Of a stretch of DNA of 64,000 nt, positions 60,181 through 64,000 are shown piece after piece. The notes under the pieces are model-generated. The model saw nothing but the letters and a program-made list of their open reading frames with translations, made no database searches and had not been told where the DNA came from. Source of the stretch: Macrotrachela quadricornifera (Eukaryota; Rotifera; Eurotatoria; Philodinida; Philodinidae); the NCBI GenBank assembly GCA_022393335.1, contig JAJEKB010021111.1:649425-713424 (forward strand), written 5' to 3'. The position numbers and the translations under genes were made by a program. Positions within the stretch are counted from its first letter, which is position 1. Every line of letters begins with the position of its first letter.

Positions 60181-63100
60181 TAGTACACTTACAGCAAACA
60201 AGTAACGATAAAGAAGATGTTCAAGAAAAAGATCCATTCATCATGTCTTCCTTTGAACAACAGCAAAATAAATATATTTAACTGTATTAAGAAGAATTCA
60301 AACAATGTAATTATATTCAAATCAACACGATGACGATAAAGACTCGATTTAATGCTATCAAAAAAATACTTGTGCTGTTTTGTCATGAGTCGATTTATGC
60401 CATCAAGGAATGGTTTGGTGAGAGATTTTCAATCATTTTGACAATGAAAAATATATCTTGATTTTAATGAACTATATGTCAGTACTCGAAGTTACACTGA
60501 AACTTCCTCAGAATGTGATAGTTCTAAATTGAACACATTGATTGAATTTACAAACGCACAAGATTTGCCGAATATTGATGTCGATTTCAGCCAAATCAAA
60601 AAGTGATATAAGATTTAGAAGGAAAAATTTACAACGTAATCAGTTGATAGAAAAATATAAGGACAATTCGATTTCATAAAAGTAATGAAGACTTTTTTTA
60701 CTTCAACAGAATCAACAAATGGCATTAGTCAATTTCTCTATTTTTACTCCATAATGATCGTCAAAATCATGAATAAAACTATGTATGAAACAGTAACTTC
60801 TATCGTAAAAATTCACCTCGGTCGTACTTGTGTATTAGATCATGGGACATTCGACAATGGGATGCAAATTCTTATTAATGCATCGCCTATTTACTAAATA
60901 CAACACTTTCTACAGCAATCGCTAAATGCCTACTTCGATCAATTAGAAACCCAAGATAAATGATGATGCTTTCGTAAGAAATCTGAACAATATCAACTAA
61001 TAGAGACTGATAAAACCAGATTCATTGATTATTACCCAGGTCGAACGGTACGGTCCGTTCACGGTGTCCTATGAAGCATATTTACGGCGAAAATACAGAT
61101 AGCCGTATCGACTGACCTGGACAGTCGTTTGAGAAGACAGAAAGTAGTAAGAACACCATTACCATCGGATTATCTTCATGAGTGAATAAAATAAAGAGTG
61201 ACAATACCAATCTTTTGTAGCCGTATTTTTCAATAAAAAATTATGAATTGATGAAACAATAAAACTTATTTTTAAAGATGAATTTCAAAAAAAGATATTC
61301 TGATCGATACATTTTTAAATGCTGAAGAAATTTTTGTGCCCTTTTTCCTGTGATCTGTTCATAAAAACATAAAAATTCTCCAAGCCTTCTATACAAAAAT
61401 AAGGCGTCTCGACCACTAATTTTGGTATAGCCTAAATAGAAAAATACATATCATTTGTTTTATATAACCATGAAACGCAAGACATCGTTTTTCACTAAGT
61501 GTTCTTTCAAACAGTCAGAAAAGAATGTTATTTTTCTGATGAGCATTCTTTTCTGCTTCTCTTCTTCTTTTTCGATCTTGGACTGTTTTCGTTTGGAGCG
61601 TGTTCTTTTTCTCTGCTTTTTGGGAAGGAGATGATTCTCTTGTTCTTCTTCCGTCTGGCTCATTCTCAATATATTGAAATACGAGTTTACAGCTTAGTCC
61701 ATCCTCTCTGAGTCTTCAGTCGATATGCTCACAAAATGTAGTGTCGAATTTTGCGAGAAGGTTATCTTTTGGTCATTTTTAAGGCTTATGAGCCTCAACA
61801 CACTCTGAAGAAGGGATCTGACAACTTTTTCTCTACTCATTGAGATATATCTATTCTATGAGTTTTAAAAATTTTCGCCTAGCCGTTTCTGAGAAATCCC
61901 GGAAAGTCGGGGATGGGTTGCCTTAACGTAATTAGATGCTGATGATAGTTCTTTTTGTATAGAGTTTTTACCAGGGTTTTTAAACTTTCATCTCGCGCAT
62001 TACAAAATGTCAACATAGGTTTGTTACATCTAGAAGATAAAAGTAATGCTTGACTAACTATCGACTCTCGTTAGTGATCACTTGCGCGTGTTCGATCGAC
62101 GTAAGAGGTGACTGATTTATTTTTTCTCTTTTCTTTTTCCATAATAATGAAATTGATAATCATCATGTGTATAAAAAGAAAAAATGTTGCCTACGTATTA
62201 CTCACCCAATGATAGCTTACGCGTTGTTGTGTTTATGTATTGAAATGCATTTCATAAATCAGTAATCACTGAAATAACTGAAAGATGAAAATATTTCCTC
62301 TGATCATTTTGTTTATTATTTTCTTTCGTTTATAATATACCAGTGCACTTATCTGTTTTTACTTGGCTTTGATTATTCTTGAATATAACTTACGGTAACT
62401 ACCATTATAATATTTGTCTTTACTCTAAATTCATTGGATTCTATATGTTTATATTAGAAATGTTACTTTGACAAAAAGTTAGATGTCGAATTCACTTTTT
62501 TTTTCGATCATGCGAGCGACTGTAGAGACAAAGAAAAAATAAAGATAACTTCTATCCTTTGAGACTATCTTGCATAATCCTAATTCATGATGCGCATCTT
62601 TGTTTTTCACATGTTGTGCGTATGCGTCATGTAAAAAATTTTCGGTCTTTTCTTGCAGGGACCTTGAAGTATTTGTGAAGTGATTCTTGCTCGAGAGTAA
62701 AAACCTGCGATCATCTCTCTTTCTGTTCATGAACGACAAAAAGGAAGAAAAAAAATGAAATACCACTTTCTTTGCCGATAAATGCGGCAAAGTAGAGAAC
62801 TGTGATGTTAATTTTTTTGTTTTGGACTTCGACTCCAATTCTAACCCAAAAAAATTGTGAAACCTTTTAAACACAGTTATTTAAAGAATAAAAATCCGAA
62901 GAAAATTGATGTGAGAGACAGTTTTATAGTACTTCGAATGACATGAATACCTTTTTGATTCGGTGTCGTTACGTTGTCATTTTACTCGAACAAAGCCATT
63001 ACCGAATAAGGACAATACTGACTTCGAGTCGGATTTCGAAAAACTTTACTAGTAGTAAGCTTCACTCTGATGATCGGTCCATGGAAAATAAAATTTATTA

Positions 63101-63709
63101 TGGTTTGCTTTTATGCTATTAAATCTAACCGTATTGTTCTCCGTTTGCTCCTTTTAGTCACTTTAGTCCCATTACTTCCTCTAGTCCCTATACATCCCCC
63201 AGTCAATTCAATGATCGTCTGGCATAAAAGCGAATCATGATAAATTCTATTTTCCGTAAACCTATGGATTTACTAATGAAATGTATCCACTGTTCATTGA
63301 ATCAGTTTGTTAACCAATCTAAAACAAAAAAAACGTACAATCTTTGCACATTCTACTACGTAAGCCGATACATTAGTCACCAACATCTGAAACTCTCCTT
63401 ACAATTTTTAATAAATTTTTAATTTGAAAAAATATCGAACAAAATTGCAAACTGATCCTACAAGTTTCTGTGAGCATGTATAGCAACGCTATATAAACAT
63501 ACGCTATTCCACACGAAAATTTACGAGTGTGCTTCTTTCACCTAGATCGTTAATTCTGTACGCAAAAAGAGAGCAAAGATAGGAGAAAGCGAAAATAGAT
63601 TCCTAGACTTTGGATAATTCGTTAATAGTTTCTAATAGTTACTCGGCTTTGTTATCGCGAAAAATAATTGGTATTTAGTTTTTAGTACCAATACTTATTT
63701 ATAACGTAG
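60181..63709. other. Intergenic
   Basis: AT-rich. A coding-like run of 46 codons at about 60457-60606 (+; segment ECDSSKLNTLIEFTNAQDL) is bounded by stops and unidentified. A weak hairpin with CCAGGTCGA/TCGACTGACCTGG arms lies at about 61037-61118. Otherwise nothing. Confidence 0.4.
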
Positions 63710-64000
63710 ATGATACCAAGCCATGATAATAAAAGCAAATTAAACACAACAAAAGGCGGTCATGTTGCGATTGAACTAAACGCAATTATGTTCAATGATG
63801 AATGGTCGAATGATCGACGACCAATAATGAACAAAAATATTGATTTTCAGACTGAACAAACAGCAACTACATTCGGTGACGACGAGATGGATGATAATTA
63901 TCCAACAATGAACGACGACAATGGAAATAAACATGAGTCACAGTACACAGCCGACAACTTACATGTGAACTCAAATGAAACAGAAACATCTAAGCAGAGT
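63710..64000 (+). CDS. 5' part of an unidentified gene, cut by the window edge
   Basis: From the ATG at 63710, directly preceded by an in-frame TAG, the frame stays open for 97 codons to the last base. The visible N-terminus is hydrophilic and rich in Asn, Asp, Thr and Met, with acidic stretches such as GDDEMDDNYPTMNDDNGN and no signal peptide or membrane segment. It looks like a disordered N-terminal region of a larger protein; the family cannot be told from this part. Confidence 0.6.
   Translation, partial: MIPSHDNKSKLNTTKGGHVAIELNAIMFNDEWSNDRRPIMNKNIDFQTEQTATTFGDDEMDDNYPTMNDDNGNKHESQYTADNLHVNSNETETSKQS

Noticed and set aside
61460..61669. Lys/Glu-rich 69-codon frame
   Set aside because: Low-complexity translation of a purine-rich tract.

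Overview
The window looks like nuclear DNA from a small metazoan, most likely a bdelloid rotifer; a Rotaria-type genome is my best guess and is not proven. It is AT-rich. Introns are very short (45-110 nt) with GT...AG ends, and genes are sparse islands separated by long non-coding tracts full of foldback DNA-transposon debris. One gene (16089-16524) belongs to a domain family I associate with bdelloids, and another (56515-57105) encodes a prokaryote/phage-style HD-domain hydrolase carrying animal-type TATA and 5'UTR-intron signals, as expected in a lineage known for horizontal gene acquisition. A 400-N assembly gap lies at 11548-11947.

Layout. 479-1984 (-): cytochrome P450. 2.1-8.4 kb: mariner relic, a 2-kb inverted repeat, a phased GTCGAC array, and a hAT-like element with a second one nested inside it. 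8.4-16 kb: a TTAA-flanked element with G/C-tract termini, the gap beside a piggyBac-like transposase tail, and a CACTA-start element with a nested foldback MITE. 16.1-16.5 kb: two-exon bdelloid domain gene. 19.9-20.8 kb: NHL-repeat pseudogene. 23.7-25.2 kb: long-TIR element. 25.9-30.5 kb (-): a seven-exon coiled-coil gene directly downstream of a 909-aa TPR gene. 31.2 kb: LINE fragment. 32.9-39.5 kb (-): a twelve-exon GH65 glucosidase (PGGHG/ATHL1) directly downstream of an ABCC transporter. 43.8-44.8 kb (-): intact NHL-repeat gene. 47.5-47.8 kb (-): small secreted six-cysteine peptide gene. 50.5 kb: F-box relic. 53.9-55.4 kb: Tc1-like element with a broken transposase. 56.5-57.1 kb (+): HD-domain gene. 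58.1-60.2 kb: MULE-like relic with terminal repeats. 63.7 kb to the edge (+): 5' part of an unidentified gene.

Two same-strand pairs (TPR/coiled-coil, 73 nt apart; ABCC/glucosidase, 101 nt apart) have splice-acceptor-like sequences just before the downstream ATG. Spliced-leader trans-splicing is documented in bdelloids, so short operons are plausible. Exon structures for the coiled-coil, TPR, glucosidase, ABCC, six-cysteine and domain genes were joined by hand from GT/AG sites, and each gives a continuous frame. No RNA evidence was available. The most original items are the six-cysteine peptide, the HD gene, the reconstructed coiled-coil gene and the nested palindromic transposons.
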